DNA from: CAZWSX01 sp964636985 | Lineage (GTDB): Bacteria > Planctomycetota > Planctomycetia > Pirellulales > Pirellulaceae | DNA: 64,000 bases | Direction: 5' to 3' | Assembly: GCA_964636985.1 (NCBI GenBank) | Contig: CAZWSX010000020.1 | Coordinates: 1-64,000, forward strand | Shown here: in pieces, positions 51,732 to 60,919 of the stretch | Position numbering within the stretch: position 1 is the stretch's first letter | Layout of the letters: each line of letters begins with the position of its first letter | The notes under the pieces: generated by a model | Databases searched by the model: none | Told to the model about the DNA's origin: nothing | What the model saw: the letters and a program-made list of their open reading frames with translations, nothing else | Translations under genes and position numbers: made by a program

Positions 51732-53204
51732 TTACTCTTGGACAAGGCCATTTCGTTTCGCCATCAGCCGGGCCAGCGAGACGCCGCTATTCAAAGCACC
51801 CTCCATGTAACCGACGAATCGGTAACACGTATGTTCGCCGCAGAATCTTAGTGGGCCGAATCCGTTGAATAGCGTTTCGCTAACAGCTGTGATTTGCCCG
51901 GGCGCCGGGAACGAGTACCCAGCGCGAGTAAATGGTTCGACTGGCCAATCCATGAAACGCGTTTTAGTGACCTGCGTCTGGAATTCCGGATAGAGCTTGC
52001 AAAACTCCTCCGAGTAGAGCGAGTCCCGCTCACCCTTAGGCATTCGCAGGCAAGACTCAGCTTGGGGACCGCCGGAGAATGCGGAGAGCCCGGCATGACG
52101 AGGCTCGTTCGGTTGGGCATCGGTCGATTCCCAAGTCTGGCTAATCGGCCCATCACTGATCGCGTATTGGGAGCGGCCATTCTCCAACCAAAAACGAGTC
52201 TTGATCGCCGTGAGGTATTTCACGGCCGTGCCCATCTGTTGTTTCAACAAGACCTCGGGGAGCGCTGGCGTGAACCTGATCCGATCCCAAGTGCTTGGTG
52301 GCGTCGCCAAAACGACTTCATCACACTCTATGGCGCTCACATCGTTGCATCGGACGACGGCGACGTCGCGGCTTGTGTCGATGGCCGTCACGCTCAGTTT
52401 GAGGTGAATTCGCTCCGCACCCAACGCGGAGGCAAGCAACTTGGCAAGCTGGTCGCTTCCACCCTGGCAACGAAATAGTTCCGTATCGGTCCAATATCGT
52501 TCGAGACCGCCTCCTTTGACGGCGGTGAGCATCCCTAAATAGCTGGCCTTGTCGTTGGCGACTGCGTTGTCTGAAGCCACTTGAATAGCTGCAAGTTGCT
52601 TCGCCAGCGCCGGTAGATCGAGCTTATCGAGCCAGTCAGCAATTGTTTGTCGATCGAGCTCGCGGGCGTTCGGCGACTCCCAAGGGCGTTCGGCGACGAT
52701 CGGCCGCGCGGCGTCGGTCATCTTTTCGAGGGCTCGTTTCATTTCCTGGTAGATGAGTTCTGCCGTTTCCTGGTCTAGAAGACCACCGCCCAAGTAGATC
52801 GGCATGTTCAGGTCTTCGTCCTCCGACACGTCCAGAAACGTCAGTCCGAATTTTTCCTTGTACGCAAGCCAAGTGGGATGATTCGAACCGATCAGTTCCC
52901 CACCTCCTTCGACGGTTTTGCCATCTGCCAAGTCTTTGAAACTGAGCACTCGCCCGCCAATGCGATTGCGGGCTTCGATGACCGTCACGTCGTAACCAGC
53001 CGAGCTCAGTTCGTGCGCGCAAGCCAAGCCGGCGAATCCACCGCCCACCACCACCACGCGTTTGCCCGCCTTGGTGCGGCCGAAACTTTGGTTCGAGAGA
53101 AGGAGACTTGCCCCCAACGCGGTCGTGTTTTGGAGAAAGACGCGTCGAGTAGCAGCAACTTCGGGCCGAAAACGGCGGGTCAATCGAGCAAATAACGAAG
53201 TCAT
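51732..53204 (-). CDS. Flavin-containing amine oxidase, Tat-exported
   Basis: A 490-residue protein. The Tat-like signal ATRRVFLQNTTALGASLLLS is followed by the FAD-binding motif VVVVGGGFAGLACAHELSSA and EARNRIGGRVLSFKDL. The C-terminal half has VNEPRHAGLSAFSG-type segments and LRFCGEHTCYRFVGYMEGAL, the FAD-binding C-terminal motif (GEHT...G..EGA). Family members oxidise amines (monoamine oxidase, polyamine or L-amino acid oxidase); the substrate is unknown. Confidence 0.9.
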   Translation of the reverse strand: MTSLFARLTRRFRPEVAATRRVFLQNTTALGASLLLSNQSFGRTKAGKRVVVVGGGFAGLACAHELSSAGYDVTVIEARNRIGGRVLSFKDLADGKTVEGGGELIGSNHPTWLAYKEKFGLTFLDVSEDEDLNMPIYLGGGLLDQETAELIYQEMKRALEKMTDAARPIVAERPWESPNARELDRQTIADWLDKLDLPALAKQLAAIQVASDNAVANDKASYLGMLTAVKGGGLERYWTDTELFRCQGGSDQLAKLLASALGAERIHLKLSVTAIDTSRDVAVVRCNDVSAIECDEVVLATPPSTWDRIRFTPALPEVLLKQQMGTAVKYLTAIKTRFWLENGRSQYAISDGPISQTWESTDAQPNEPRHAGLSAFSGGPQAESCLRMPKGERDSLYSEEFCKLYPEFQTQVTKTRFMDWPVEPFTRAGYSFPAPGQITAVSETLFNGFGPLRFCGEHTCYRFVGYMEGALNSGVSLARLMAKRNGLVQE

Positions 53205-53323
53205 AGTGACACCGATCTTCAGGCGGCTAACGCACCACCGTCAGAGACGCGAGTCAGTCCTTTCGCCCACACTATCCCCAAACTCATTACCATACGGCAC
53301 AAGCGGCTTTGTTTCAAAGATCA

Positions 53324-55786
53324 ATGGATGACCGGCCGGTAAGGAAATCGAACGTCGTGCAAGTCGAGTTTAGTGAGGCCGATCTAGTCATCTTCGAGCG
53401 TGCATGGTTGCGTGCCGTCACGCTGGTGCGGCCGGAGAAGATTGGCCCGATGCGAACCTGGCTGACTGAATCGGCACCACAGCCTCTCCGCCATCTGTTC
53501 GGCGAACTCCCGACGGTGCGCCCCGTTGGACAATCGTTCGACACTGCTAACGACCTGGTCGAGCAGCATTTGGCGTCCACTCGGCCAGAATCGCGGAAGG
53601 CCCGGGGGGCATGGTTCACCCCATTAGAACTCGCTTTTTATTTGGTGGGCCGGGCCGAAGTTCATTTGAGGGAATACCTCCACTATCCAGAGGGATGGCT
53701 AACTGGCGACGATGATCCGGGCTTCGCCATTTGGGACCCGGCGATAGGAACGGGAGCCTTCCAACTGGCCTTGTTGGTTGATGCGGGCAACCATTGGATG
53801 GGGGTAGGGCCATCCGGCATAAAGCCCATTCGAAAACGGCCCGAGGGCTCGTGGTCGGCGTTCGTAAATCGATGCCTGCTGCCGAGGATGCGCGGCTGCG
53901 AGATTGAGCCGCTTTCGTTGGCCGTCGCCTGCATGCGAGTCGCGGAAGAATTAGCCATGTCGGGCTACGATTTTGAGCATGCCTGTCCGCTCCCTTGGCG
54001 CTTGGGAGATGCCTTTGATGAGCGCGAGCCGATCCATGCCGATGGAACGCTGCTCGTGATTGGAAATCCCCCTTACGGAAGCTTATCGCGGCCGACCGAC
54101 GGGTGGATCGAAGGGCTCATTCGCGGCGACCGGTGGCCGCAACATGCCAGTTACCGCCATGTGAATGGCCAACCGATCGCTGAGCGGAAAAGCTGGCTTC
54201 ACGACGACTACGTCAAGTTCTTTCGCCTGGCGCAGTGGCAGGTCGAGCACGCCAAGAGCGGCGTGATTGCTTTCGTCACCAATCACGGATTCCTCGACAA
54301 CGCAGGGTTTCGCGGAATGCGCGAGGCTTTAGCGGCCGCGTTCGACCGGATCGAAATCCTGGACCTGCATGGCAATTTCAATAAAAAAGAGACAGCGAAA
54401 GACGGCGAGCGTGACGAAAACGTGTTTGCCATCACGACGGGCGTGGCACTATCGGTATTCACCCGCACGGGCCAGAAATTGCCAACGAAGATTTGCATGG
54501 GTGATCTGCGAGGCTCCGCAAAATTCAAACGGGATAAACTCGAAACGTCTGGGTGGGGTCGAGAGACGTTGAGTCCTCTCGAAATCGACCTCTCGGCTAC
54601 GCAGTTTCGTTTCACTTCCGAACATCTCTCACCTCCGCCACGGTGGTATCAGTGTGGCGTGCGAATCACCGATTTGATGCCTGTTTCCACGACAGCGCCG
54701 GTGACGGCTCGCGACTACTTCGTCGTCGATATCGATCGCGCGGCACTTGAAGCGCGCCTGGAAGCCTTCGCCGATCTCTCGAAACCGGACGACGAGATTC
54801 GCGCGGCTTGGTTTCAGCGAACGCGCTCGCCGAGATATCCGATGGGTGACACGCGAGGCTGGAAACTGGCGGAAGCGCGGCGGCGTTTCGCGGCGGACCC
54901 GAATTGGCGAAGTTGCATTCGCCGCGTGCAGTATCGACCGCTGGATGAGCGCTGGATTGCCTGGCACAAGGAACTAATCGATTGGCCGCGCTCGCAGGTC
55001 GTCAATCATTTTCTCGATCGGCCGAATATCGTCCTGATTACCCGTCGCCAAGGATTGCCCGATCAACGTTACACGTTCTTTTGGGCGACCTGCCAATTGA
55101 CACTCGATGGGATTCTCCGGAGCGATAACAAGGGGAGCGAGTCGTTCTTTCCGCTGTGGTTGTACGACGAACAAGGCCGGGCGAAACCCAACATTGCGAG
55201 GGAGGTAATCGAAGATTGGGAACGACGCTTGGGCGAACCGTTTTCTTCTGACGGACGATTGGCAATTGGTTTTCAGCCCAAGAAATTCGATGAACGCACC
55301 ATCGCGGGATGGGCGTACTCGTGGTTCTTCTCGGCGAGCTATCGGAATGAAGCAGTCGACGCTTTGAGAGTGGACTTCCCGCGCATTCCAGTCCCTCGGT
55401 CGCTAGATATCTTCTTCGAAATCGCCAACCTCGGATGCACGCTCCTGCAGTTTCACGTTGGCTATCCATCGTTTCCCAATCGCCAGGCGCCTTCGGGGCC
55501 TATCAACAATCCCACTTGGCGAGACGGTCAGTTATTCTTGGATCGAAACAACCCTCGCTCAGTCGTCGACGACTTGTCGGAACAAGTTTGGGAGTACCGG
55601 ATCGGCAGCCACCAGGTCGCCAAAAAGTGGCTCGTCGAACGTCGCGGTCTTATTTGGTCGGCGGAACTCAACTATGAGTACCGACGGCTGGCGGCACTAC
55701 TACAAGTAACGATCGCCACCGAGCGACAGATCGAAGACACGATCGCTCGTTTTGGCGGCATCAGTGGCTGTTGTGCGGAATCGTAG
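53324..55786 (+). CDS. Solitary type ISP-like N6-adenine DNA methyltransferase
   Basis: An 820-residue protein. The Rossmann AdoMet motif WDPAIGTGAFQLALL and the catalytic NPPYGSLSR (NPPY, motif IV) define an N6-adenine methyltransferase. The FTPLELAFYLVGRAE lead-in is typical of type I/II-like enzymes. The C-terminal half (YRPLDERWIAWHKELIDWPR, NIVLITRRQGLPDQRYTFFW) matches the Type ISP specificity domain. The nuclease and helicase domains of full Type ISP enzymes are missing, and neither neighbour encodes them. It could be an orphan methyltransferase or part of a BREX-like or Type II system. ATG 53324 is chosen over TTG 53309. Confidence 0.8.
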   Translation: MDDRPVRKSNVVQVEFSEADLVIFERAWLRAVTLVRPEKIGPMRTWLTESAPQPLRHLFGELPTVRPVGQSFDTANDLVEQHLASTRPESRKARGAWFTPLELAFYLVGRAEVHLREYLHYPEGWLTGDDDPGFAIWDPAIGTGAFQLALLVDAGNHWMGVGPSGIKPIRKRPEGSWSAFVNRCLLPRMRGCEIEPLSLAVACMRVAEELAMSGYDFEHACPLPWRLGDAFDEREPIHADGTLLVIGNPPYGSLSRPTDGWIEGLIRGDRWPQHASYRHVNGQPIAERKSWLHDDYVKFFRLAQWQVEHAKSGVIAFVTNHGFLDNAGFRGMREALAAAFDRIEILDLHGNFNKKETAKDGERDENVFAITTGVALSVFTRTGQKLPTKICMGDLRGSAKFKRDKLETSGWGRETLSPLEIDLSATQFRFTSEHLSPPPRWYQCGVRITDLMPVSTTAPVTARDYFVVDIDRAALEARLEAFADLSKPDDEIRAAWFQRTRSPRYPMGDTRGWKLAEARRRFAADPNWRSCIRRVQYRPLDERWIAWHKELIDWPRSQVVNHFLDRPNIVLITRRQGLPDQRYTFFWATCQLTLDGILRSDNKGSESFFPLWLYDEQGRAKPNIAREVIEDWERRLGEPFSSDGRLAIGFQPKKFDERTIAGWAYSWFFSASYRNEAVDALRVDFPRIPVPRSLDIFFEIANLGCTLLQFHVGYPSFPNRQAPSGPINNPTWRDGQLFLDRNNPRSVVDDLSEQVWEYRIGSHQVAKKWLVERRGLIWSAELNYEYRRLAALLQVTIATERQIEDTIARFGGISGCCAES

Positions 55787-55893
55787 ACAGCGTGAGAATC
55801 GCCACGCCAACCGGCTTGGCACGATAGGCGCTCGCTTCCCTCGCAAGGCATAATAGGCGTCCACCTTAAAAAAGCCTTTCCCAGGAGTCGTCT

Positions 55894-57078
55894 ATGTTGC
55901 GCACTGTTTTCACGGCCATACTTGCCGCGATCACCCTCGCCCTCTCTCCCTGCCGTTGTCACGCCGAGCAACCTGCGCGACAATCGGGCAAACAACTCTT
56001 TCTCACCAAACTTGAAGGCAAAGCGGCAATGCAGATCTCGAAGGAAGCCTGGGGCAAAACAGCCGACGGGCAAACGGTCACCCGATACACGTTGCAAAAC
56101 ACGGCGGGCACCAAGGTGCAACTAATCGATTACGGCGCGACCCTCACCTCGGTCGAGACAGCCGACAAAAACGGCAAGCTGGCTAACATCACGCTGGGCT
56201 TTCCCAAATTGGATGGCTATTTGCAACGCCATCCCTATTTCGGCTCGACCGTCGGCCGCTACGGCAACCGGATCGCGGGCGGAAAATTCAAGGTCGATGG
56301 CGAGGAGTACACGCTCGCCCAAAACAATGGCCCCAACAGCCTGCACGGTGGGCTCAAGGCGTTCGATCAGAAGATGTGGAAGGCTGAAGAAATCAAGTCG
56401 GCCGACAAGGTCGGCGTGAAGTTTACTTACGTCAGCCCCGACGGCGAAGAAGGTTTTCCCGGCAAGCTGAACACGAGTATCACCTATTCGTTGAGTAACA
56501 AGAACGAACTCTCACTCGATTACGAAGCCACCACCGATAAGACGACAGTCGTCAACCTCACCAACCATGCCTATTGGAACCTGGGCGGCGCCGGAAGCGG
56601 CAACATTCTCAAGCACGAACTAACGCTCGCCGCCGACAAGTATTTGCCGATCGACAAAGACTCGATTCCCACTGGCGAACCAGCCAGCGTGAAGGGAACG
56701 CCGTTCGATTTCACGACGCCTCACGCCATCGGCGAGCGCATCGACGAAGTGAAGAAGCCGCCGCACACCACGCAAGGCTACGACCACTGCTATGTGCTCC
56801 GCGGCCAATCGGGCAAACTCGAACTTGCCGCCACCATCAAAGATCCAGCCAGCGGTCGCACAATGCAGATCTACACCACCGAGCCGGGCATCCAACTCTA
56901 CTGCGGCAACTTCCTGGGCGGCGGCGCAGGCGAAGGGGGCTACAAGCAGCACGATGCGTTCTGCCTCGAAACTCAGCACTATCCTGATTCGCCCAACCAA
57001 TCGGCGTTTCCGACGACCTTGCTGAAGCCTGGCCAAACCTACAAGACGACGACGGTGCACGTGTTTGGCGTGGAGTAA
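55894..57078 (+). CDS. galM: Exported aldose 1-epimerase (galactose mutarotase)
   Basis: A 394-residue protein with a signal peptide (LAAITLALSPCRCHA), so it probably works in the periplasm. It interconverts alpha and beta aldoses. Motifs: STVGRYGNRIAGGKF, NNGPNSLHGG with the first active-site His, VVNLTNHAYWNLGG, and FCLETQHYPDSPNQSAFPTT with the catalytic Glu. AGGAGTCGTCT lies before ATG 55894. It is followed by a terminator hairpin. Confidence 0.92.
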   Translation: MLRTVFTAILAAITLALSPCRCHAEQPARQSGKQLFLTKLEGKAAMQISKEAWGKTADGQTVTRYTLQNTAGTKVQLIDYGATLTSVETADKNGKLANITLGFPKLDGYLQRHPYFGSTVGRYGNRIAGGKFKVDGEEYTLAQNNGPNSLHGGLKAFDQKMWKAEEIKSADKVGVKFTYVSPDGEEGFPGKLNTSITYSLSNKNELSLDYEATTDKTTVVNLTNHAYWNLGGAGSGNILKHELTLAADKYLPIDKDSIPTGEPASVKGTPFDFTTPHAIGERIDEVKKPPHTTQGYDHCYVLRGQSGKLELAATIKDPASGRTMQIYTTEPGIQLYCGNFLGGGAGEGGYKQHDAFCLETQHYPDSPNQSAFPTTLLKPGQTYKTTTVHVFGVE

Positions 57079-57136
57079 CTCGAATTTTGCCACAGAGGGT
57101 ACAGAGTACTCAGAGAGAAAACGGGCAGGAGGACAA

Positions 57137-57163
57137 AAGCCGCGTCCAAAGAGGACGCGGCTT
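57137..57163. terminator. Perfect 11-bp hairpin after galM
   Basis: AAGCCGCGTCC-AAAGA-GGACGCGGCTT. No long T-run, but position (59 bases after galM, 45 before the next gene) fits a transcription terminator or pause. Confidence 0.6.
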
Positions 57164-57208
57164 GTCACCAAAACGGACTTTGCTCGAAACCCACGGAGGG
57201 ATTCTGGC

Positions 57209-57721
57209 ATGCGCGCTTTCATTCCGCGGTTTACGCTGGCAGGGTTCTTGCTCGCGATTGCGGGTGCGGCCGGTCTTTATGCTTCGCTCACCGGGCATAT
57301 GCGTCCGGAACTCTTGCAAACGTCTTACCCATTCGACGTCTGTGTCGTTGGAAACGGGCATTTAATGGCGAGAGAATGGAACACGAACGGAGACCTGGCC
57401 ATCCGTTCGGCTCGGATGCAACTGAATCCACAAGGCCAGCTTGTGATTCGTCATCGCGGGACGGAATATACGATGGAACCCAATATCAACATCGCAATGG
57501 ACGCGACGTCCTTTGAGATTCTGCCAGATGGCATGGTGATGTACCGCTCATTGGGTTCCGAGACCAATTGCCACGCCGGTCAGTTGCAACTTGGGCAGTT
57601 TCCCACCGAACCATTGTTTTATCACTTCGGCGATCTCCAGATACATACTCCGGTGAGGGAGGTCGTTGACGAGTCAACAACGATCTCGATCCCAGGTCAG
57701 AATGGATATGGCCAGATCTAA
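57209..57721 (+). CDS. Membrane-anchored FlgG/flagellar rod-like protein
   Basis: A 170-residue protein. An N-terminal membrane helix (FTLAGFLLAIAGAAGLYASL) is followed by PFDVCVVGNGHLMAREWNTN, LAIRSARMQLNPQGQLVIRH, INIAMDATSFEILPDGMVMY and AGQLQLGQFPTEPLFYHFGD. These run in the same order and spacing as the central D1/D2 part of FlgG/FlgE (for example FDV-I-GDGFF, F-LN-DGQLV, I-IP-DATSV-I--DG-V, QLGQIQLA-F). The flagellar N- and C-terminal rod helices are absent. No other flagellar gene is in the window. GGAGGG lies 8 bases before ATG 57209. The role is unknown. Confidence 0.55.
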   Translation: MRAFIPRFTLAGFLLAIAGAAGLYASLTGHMRPELLQTSYPFDVCVVGNGHLMAREWNTNGDLAIRSARMQLNPQGQLVIRHRGTEYTMEPNINIAMDATSFEILPDGMVMYRSLGSETNCHAGQLQLGQFPTEPLFYHFGDLQIHTPVREVVDESTTISIPGQNGYGQI

Positions 57722-58332
57722 TCGGGGATGTTGATTCGCCAGCCGAGTTGGGCGGAAGCCCTTTTCTTCGTAGGCCGTGATGTGTTTCTTGCTGTGTGCG
57801 GCCTTCTCGCCATCCAGTCGCTTTGGGCGAACTGGGGATTGGCTAAACGCCAGCCCACACCTTGAAACGGGGATTGCCGCTGGAGACAAGTTTGTGCTCG
57901 AGGGGGGCCGCCTGATCCAAGACGGCGACAAGGTTCAATTCGAAGAGCGTTAGTTCTCCGCTCCAACCCCTACCTTCTGCGTGTTACAAGCCGCGCCGCC
58001 GGAATAGCCTCGCTAAGAGGAACTTTTTACAAACGAGTTGGGGTTTGCGCCACCGCTAGACGATTCCCATCTTGGCACGCGTGAAGGATGCACATTGGCG
58101 TGGTTTGCCGGGTGATGGAATTGAGTCGATGAAGCCCGCAAGTCGCTGAACGCCTCCGAACGAGAGGAGGACGTTCGCCTTGCTGTTGGTGGACGGGCAG
58201 GCAATCGGCTCTTGGCAAACCAGCCAACTAACGACAGGGACGAAGTTTCCTTGCGGGAGAGGAAACGATGCCGCCGCATTTACGGTGGGTCGGCAAGACG
58301 TGCGAGAGACCTTCGTCAAGATTAAGCAACCA
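57722..58332. other. Gene-poor region with the relic of an RND efflux adaptor
   Basis: About 610 bases without a complete gene. An open frame of 45 codons starts at 57728, too short to judge. An adaptor relic (57822-57953) is listed separately. The rest shows no supportable gene. Confidence 0.5.
57822..57953 (+). pseudogene. 3' relic of an RND efflux periplasmic adaptor (HlyD/AcrA-like)
   Basis: An open frame reaching TAG 57951 reads WLNASPHLETGIAAGDKFVL, EGGRLIQDGDKVQFEER. This is the typical C-terminal end of membrane-fusion proteins (G-L-AGD-FV-EG---L-DG--V). Nothing of the rest of the adaptor is found upstream, so it is a fragment. Confidence 0.5.
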
Positions 58333-58995
58333 ATGATTCGCGCCCTCGATCACAATCTGTCGGTGTTGATTTCGGTTTACAACGCCGAGAGCACTATTGC
58401 TTCCGAGATCGAGCGGCTGCTCGATGCCGCCGCCGATTCGCGCGGCACCTTTGAAATGGTCGTCGTCGACGATGCCTCGACCGATCACACGTGGGAAATC
58501 CTGTGTGAACTTCGCACGCTTTTCCCGCAACTCAAGGTCGTTCGAAACAGCTCTCGTCAGGGACTCTCGGAATCGCTCGACATCGCCAGCCGCCGAGCTT
58601 CCGCCCGTGGCAAGTTGGCCACCGCGAAGGCGGGCCGCATTGTCGCTTTCGATAAGCCCGCGTCTCAGTGGTCGGCCGATCCGACCCTTCCCATCCCTTC
58701 GGTGCCCAAGCCGCTCGGGCAAAAGCAACTCGAGCGTTTGGCCTCGTGGGCAGGTCAAGTGGCCGAGGACGTTGGCCTGTGGAAATCGCCACTGGCGAGC
58801 ACCGCCTCATCGGGTGGCATGCAACCTATCATGAAGGCGAGCGACGAAGAGCAAGTCGCACCCATGTCGTCGAAGCTCAACACGATTCGACCCATGGGCC
58901 GCTCTGGCGCAGGGAGCTTTCTCGACCACTTGCGGACGATCAGTTTCGCCGATCTGTCTCGCGCTTACGGCACGGCGGGGGCCGCGGTCTCTTAG
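58333..58995 (+). CDS. Truncated glycosyltransferase family 2-like protein
   Basis: A 220-residue protein. Residues 7-75 match the GT-A start: LSVLISVYNAESTIASEIER, EMVVVDDASTDHTWEILCEL and VVRNSSRQGLSESLDIASRR. From about residue 85 the sequence no longer matches; no DxD metal motif is present, and the rest is Ser/Pro-rich. The gene may be a degenerate GT2 or a protein reusing its N-terminal domain. The frame is open from 58180; ATG 58333 begins the domain. Confidence 0.55.
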   Translation: MIRALDHNLSVLISVYNAESTIASEIERLLDAAADSRGTFEMVVVDDASTDHTWEILCELRTLFPQLKVVRNSSRQGLSESLDIASRRASARGKLATAKAGRIVAFDKPASQWSADPTLPIPSVPKPLGQKQLERLASWAGQVAEDVGLWKSPLASTASSGGMQPIMKASDEEQVAPMSSKLNTIRPMGRSGAGSFLDHLRTISFADLSRAYGTAGAAVS

Positions 58996-59085
58996 GGCCC
59001 AGTGGCCTGGACGGACGAAGTTTCTGCCAACTCGTGATGTCTGCTACACTTGTGCAAGTGGGCGCGCATTCTTCGAGGGCAGAAC

Positions 59086-60279
59086 TTGTCTACTAGTTCG
59101 TCGCCGGGCAATTCAGCCATTCTCAAGCCGCCTTGGTACGCGCCGACGCCGGCTAAGACACTCTTTGCCGTGCTCTTGGTGCAAGGAACTCTCTTTCTTT
59201 CGAGCCAATATCATTGGTTCTGGTTTAACGAGCGCAAAGGTTACACCGTCCTCATCACGGTGGCCGCAACGGCAATCGTTCTCTTGCTACTTGGGGCATG
59301 CGTGTGGATCAGCCGGTTTACCAGGTGGAAAGCCCAGTTCAGTCTCGCGACGCTGCTCCTGATGATCCCCATGATGGCTATTCCCTGCGCGTGGTTGGCA
59401 CGCGAAAAAGAGCTTGCCCGCCGGCAACGCAGCATCGTGAACGCGATGAAGCTTCGCCGCTGCATCTTGCGCTGGGATCGACGACCCGTTGCCACGCCTT
59501 GCCTCGTGTCTGCGTTAGGAATGGATTTCTTCGAAGATATCGACAGCTTGGAGTGTAAGGAATGTTTTGCCTTCGGCGACGAGGATCTCGAACCCGCCAA
59601 GGAATTGCTACGCCTCAATTCGATCGACCTTAGCCACACTCAAGTCACCGATGTCGGCTTAAGTCATGTGAAAGGGCTCTCGCTACTGTACCATCTCGAC
59701 CTGACGGGGCTGCCCATCACGGATGCAGGGCTCGAATCGTTGAGTCATCTTCGTAAGTTGTCGCTCTTGCAACTGCAGAGCACGCAGATTACTGATAAGG
59801 GGATGAAGTACGTTGGTGGTCTAGACGAGTTGGAGTGGCTCGACCTCGAGAAGACTCATATCACGAGTGTCGGACTTGGGCACGTTAGTGGACTTAAGCA
59901 ATTGAAGTCGCTGTATCTCCGGCAAACTAAGATCACCGACGACGGGCTAGTATCCATTGATGGACTACACCAATTGGAGAACCTCGATCTCAGCGAAACA
60001 CAGATCACTGGCGCAGGACTGGTGCATCTCAGTAGGCTAACGCAGTTAAAGTTCCTTAGGCTTGATCGAACCAAAGTTACGGACGAGGGCTTGGATTTCC
60101 TGGCAGACCTAAGTCAGTTGGAAGAACTCAGCCTTTCTCATACGCAGATTACCGATGAGGGAGTGATGGCGCTCGAAGGCCTCGCAAGTCTGCAGCGTGT
60201 GAATTTGTTCGAGACGAAAGTCACGTCGGCGGCCCGCGAACGCCTTAAGCTTGCGATGCCTAATTGTAGGATCCACTAA
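59086..60279 (+). CDS. Membrane-anchored leucine-rich repeat protein
   Basis: A 397-residue protein. Three hydrophobic segments (about residues 25-45, 55-75, 82-105) anchor it. The C-terminal 230 residues are about 9 regular LRRs of 24 residues, of the type LxxLxLxxTxITDxGLxxLxxL, typical of planctomycete proteins. TTG 59086 has GAGGG 6 bases upstream and is chosen; TTG 59050 is further upstream. The ligand is unknown. It is followed by an AlkA-like gene on the other strand. Confidence 0.75.
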   Translation: MSTSSSPGNSAILKPPWYAPTPAKTLFAVLLVQGTLFLSSQYHWFWFNERKGYTVLITVAATAIVLLLLGACVWISRFTRWKAQFSLATLLLMIPMMAIPCAWLAREKELARRQRSIVNAMKLRRCILRWDRRPVATPCLVSALGMDFFEDIDSLECKECFAFGDEDLEPAKELLRLNSIDLSHTQVTDVGLSHVKGLSLLYHLDLTGLPITDAGLESLSHLRKLSLLQLQSTQITDKGMKYVGGLDELEWLDLEKTHITSVGLGHVSGLKQLKSLYLRQTKITDDGLVSIDGLHQLENLDLSETQITGAGLVHLSRLTQLKFLRLDRTKVTDEGLDFLADLSQLEELSLSHTQITDEGVMALEGLASLQRVNLFETKVTSAARERLKLAMPNCRIH

Positions 60280-60295
60280 ATCTAATCAGGCGCTG

Positions 60296-60919
60296 CTACG
60301 ACTTCTTAGCCAGTTCCAGGCTCCGCCAGCAGTACCAACTGGCCACCGTTGCGTAGGGACGCCAGCTTTCTGCGATCGTGTGGCCCGTTGTGCTGTCGGG
60401 TAGATCGGGCAATCCGTAAAGATTTCGGATTGCCATCCGAATCCCCAAGTCGGCTTCCGGAAAAACGTCGAGTCGGCCCAACGCGAAGATCAAAAACATT
60501 TGCGCAGTCCAGCGGCCGATCCCTTTGACCTGCGTCAATCGTTCGATCACGGCTTCATCGGAGCAACGCCCGATGGTGCGAAGTTCCAGGTGGCCGTCCA
60601 ACGCCTTCTTTGCCAGGTCGGAGATGTAGGCCGTCTTCTGCGGCGAGAGGCCCACCGACCGAAGCGCCGTTTCATCCAGGCCGACCAGGCTTTCGGGGCT
60701 GATCTTGGCTGGCGCCACCAGTTGTTCCAGACGCAAGCGGATCGATCGGGCGGCACTCGTAGAAATCTGTTGCGAAATGATCGATCGCACCAGCATCGAA
60801 AATCGATTGCGCTCGGGCTTTAGCGTAAAGGGCCCGACTTCGCTGACAATTCGCCGCATCACGGGATCGCTACGGCGGAGGTGCCTCAGAGCGGTACGAC
60901 GCAGGTCGACGGGAATCAT
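60296..60919 (-). CDS. DNA-3-methyladenine glycosylase II-like (AlkA family)
   Basis: A 207-residue protein, shorter than E. coli AlkA (282) because it lacks the N-terminal beta domain, as in many bacterial homologues. The HhH-GPD motif is VKGIGRWTAQMFLIFALGRL, with the catalytic Asp in DVFPEADLGIRMAIRNLYGL. RSIISQQISTSAARSI is the conserved helix before it. It removes alkylated purines in base excision repair. Its start is adjacent to a glycosidase relic. Confidence 0.92.
   Translation of the reverse strand: MIPVDLRRTALRHLRRSDPVMRRIVSEVGPFTLKPERNRFSMLVRSIISQQISTSAARSIRLRLEQLVAPAKISPESLVGLDETALRSVGLSPQKTAYISDLAKKALDGHLELRTIGRCSDEAVIERLTQVKGIGRWTAQMFLIFALGRLDVFPEADLGIRMAIRNLYGLPDLPDSTTGHTIAESWRPYATVASWYCWRSLELAKKS

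Noticed and set aside
57079..57120. ACAGAG-rich stretch (CACAGAGGGTACAGAGTACTC) as a separate mobile repeat
   Set aside because: Only one copy is seen in the window, so it cannot be called a repeat family from this sequence alone.
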